Assembly (NCBI GenBank): GCA_016763135.1
Contig: JAESUI010000173.1
Coordinates: 1 to 6,995 of the forward strand
Direction: 5' to 3'
DNA: 6,995 bases
Origin: Flavobacteriales bacterium
GTDB lineage: Bacteria > Bacteroidota > Bacteroidia > Flavobacteriales_E > Vicingaceae
Shown: positions 6,175 to 6,995 of the stretch, piece by piece
How positions within the stretch are numbered: position 1 is the first letter of the stretch
Layout: each line of letters starts with the position of its first letter
Program-made: the position numbers and the translations under genes
Notes under the pieces: generated by a model
The model's database searches: none
The model's input: the letters and a program-made list of their open reading frames with translations, nothing else
What the model was told of the DNA's origin: nothing

Positions 6175-6322
6175 AACATCTAAGTTTTAGTTCACTTAAA
6201 GTCCATCAAAATCCAATCCATTTGAATTTATAGGCTTATTTCAGAAGAAATGGCAGTATAACTTCTAATATTATGTTAAATTGACAGTAAAAATTTATTC
6301 TCATTAATCCAATTAGATTTAA

Positions 6323-6330
6323 TAGTTTTG
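6323..6330 (+). promoter_or_regulatory. Candidate -7 promoter element of the prohibitin gene
   Basis: TAGTTTTG matches the Bacteroidota -7 consensus TAnnTTTG at every fixed position and lies 23 nt before the ATG at 6354, implying a leader of under 20 nt. The expected TTG -33 element is not well formed: TTC occurs at 6298-6300 with a 22-nt spacer. It lies in the 179-nt gap shared with the divergent clpB gene, which otherwise shows no strong signal. Confidence 0.45.
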
Positions 6331-6353
6331 ATAAAAATTAAAAACTAAGTAAA

Positions 6354-6995
6354 ATGGCTGAATATCAACAAATGGACATGCCCGAGTTTCCAAAAAACGG
6401 GAAAAAAATAATTATTACAGTAGTTATTGGAATCATATTTTTTATTGTAATGTTTAAAAGTTTCAAAATAATTGATGGAGGGCAAGGAGGAGTATTGTTC
6501 CGTCTTTCTAATGGTATAGATACTGAAAATACTTATTCGGAAGGGGTTCATTTTATTGCTCCATGGAATAACTTAATTGTATACGAAGTAAGACAACAAG
6601 AGATAATGGAGAAAATGGCGGTACTTTCCTCTAATGGATTAGAAATTTCTGTCGAAGTTTCTGCATGGTACCAACCAGATTTTAAAACATTACCTAAGCT
6701 GCACCAAGAAAAAGGTCAAACTTATGTGCAACGAGTAGTTATTCCTGCGATACGTTCTGCTGTTAGAAGTGTTATTGGTCGTTATACTCCTGAAGAAATT
6801 TATTCTACTAAAAGAGATGCGATTCAAACTGAAATTTATGAAGAAACGAAAAAGATTTTAGACAAGCAATTCATTCAATTGAATGAAATATTAGTAAGGG
6901 ATATTACATTACCTACTACTATTAAAACAGCTATTGAGAGTAAATTAAAACAAGAGCAAGAGTCATTAGAATATGAGTTTAAATTACAAAAAGCA
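6354..6995 (+). CDS. Prohibitin-like SPFH/Band 7 membrane protein, 3' end beyond the window
   Basis: 214 codons are visible from ATG 6354, and the frame is still open at the right edge. A short hydrophilic N-terminus (MAEYQQMDMPEFPKNGKK) precedes one hydrophobic segment (about 19-36, IIITVVIGIIFFIVMF), which should anchor the protein in the inner membrane. The SPFH/Band 7 domain follows: DGGQGGVLFR is the prohibitin-type start, then GVHFIAPW, the strand region around VSAWYQPD, and IPAIRSAVRSVIGRYTPEEIYS. The last visible part (RDITLPTTIKTAIESKLKQEQE) enters the coiled coil that drives ring assembly in prohibitins. Bacterial prohibitins form large membrane complexes and some regulate the FtsH protease, but no ftsH gene is in view. 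It is divergent from clpB. I am sure of the family but not of the specific role. Confidence 0.9.
   Translation, partial: MAEYQQMDMPEFPKNGKKIIITVVIGIIFFIVMFKSFKIIDGGQGGVLFRLSNGIDTENTYSEGVHFIAPWNNLIVYEVRQQEIMEKMAVLSSNGLEISVEVSAWYQPDFKTLPKLHQEKGQTYVQRVVIPAIRSAVRSVIGRYTPEEIYSTKRDAIQTEIYEETKKILDKQFIQLNEILVRDITLPTTIKTAIESKLKQEQESLEYEFKLQKA

Noticed and set aside
6238..6251. Small dyad ATTTC-AGAA-GAAAT upstream of clpB
   Set aside because: Five-base AT-rich arms are common by chance here, and no known clpB regulator site is matched.
6281..6309. TTGACA with a 17-nt spacer before TTAATC as a promoter
   Set aside because: This is an E. coli-type sigma-70 match with a poor -10. Bacteroidota use a different consensus, and the TAGTTTTG at 6323 is better placed.

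Overview
The window looks like chromosomal DNA of an AT-rich Bacteroidota bacterium, probably from the Flavobacteriia. This is an inference from three things: the GlmM, cysteine desulfurase and ClpB sequences carry variants familiar from that group (GGEGNGG loop, SAHKFHGPKG, GTTGVGKT Walker A); start codons have no Shine-Dalgarno sequence in front of them; and one start is preceded by a good TAnnTTTG -7 element.

Layout from left to right: (1) the 3' part of a phosphoglucosamine mutase gene (glmM-type), cut by the window edge. (2) A group I IscS/NifS-type cysteine desulfurase followed after 8 nt by a PhnP-like metallo-beta-lactamase-fold phosphodiesterase, probably one operon. (3) An AT-rich cassette of about 1 kb with a leftward XRE-type regulator and a divergent 122-residue ORF of unknown function, separated by a control region with a perfect 10-bp inverted repeat and a direct repeat. 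(4) A decayed 103-nt copy of the 3' end of the phosphodiesterase gene. (5) A complete leftward clpB disaggregase gene. (6) A divergent prohibitin/SPFH membrane protein gene that runs off the right edge.

The most interesting feature is the relation of (2), (3) and (4). The last 104 nt of the phosphodiesterase gene reappear 1020 bp downstream at about 84% identity with a frameshift, next to clpB. The remnant's stop codon overlaps the clpB stop codon in a shared TTAA. The two tails differ mainly at synonymous sites. They start with an identical 16-nt block that encodes the conserved metal-site motif LTHIS. The simplest reading is that the phosphodiesterase gene once ended against clpB and that a small integrase-less islet entered its 3' end, bringing a replacement tail, the regulator and the unknown ORF. 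An old tandem duplication is the main alternative.

Functionally the remaining genes are housekeeping: cell-wall precursor synthesis (GlmM), sulfur mobilisation (cysteine desulfurase), phosphodiester hydrolysis, protein disaggregation (ClpB) and membrane organisation (prohibitin). The XRE/ORF cassette is the only accessory part.
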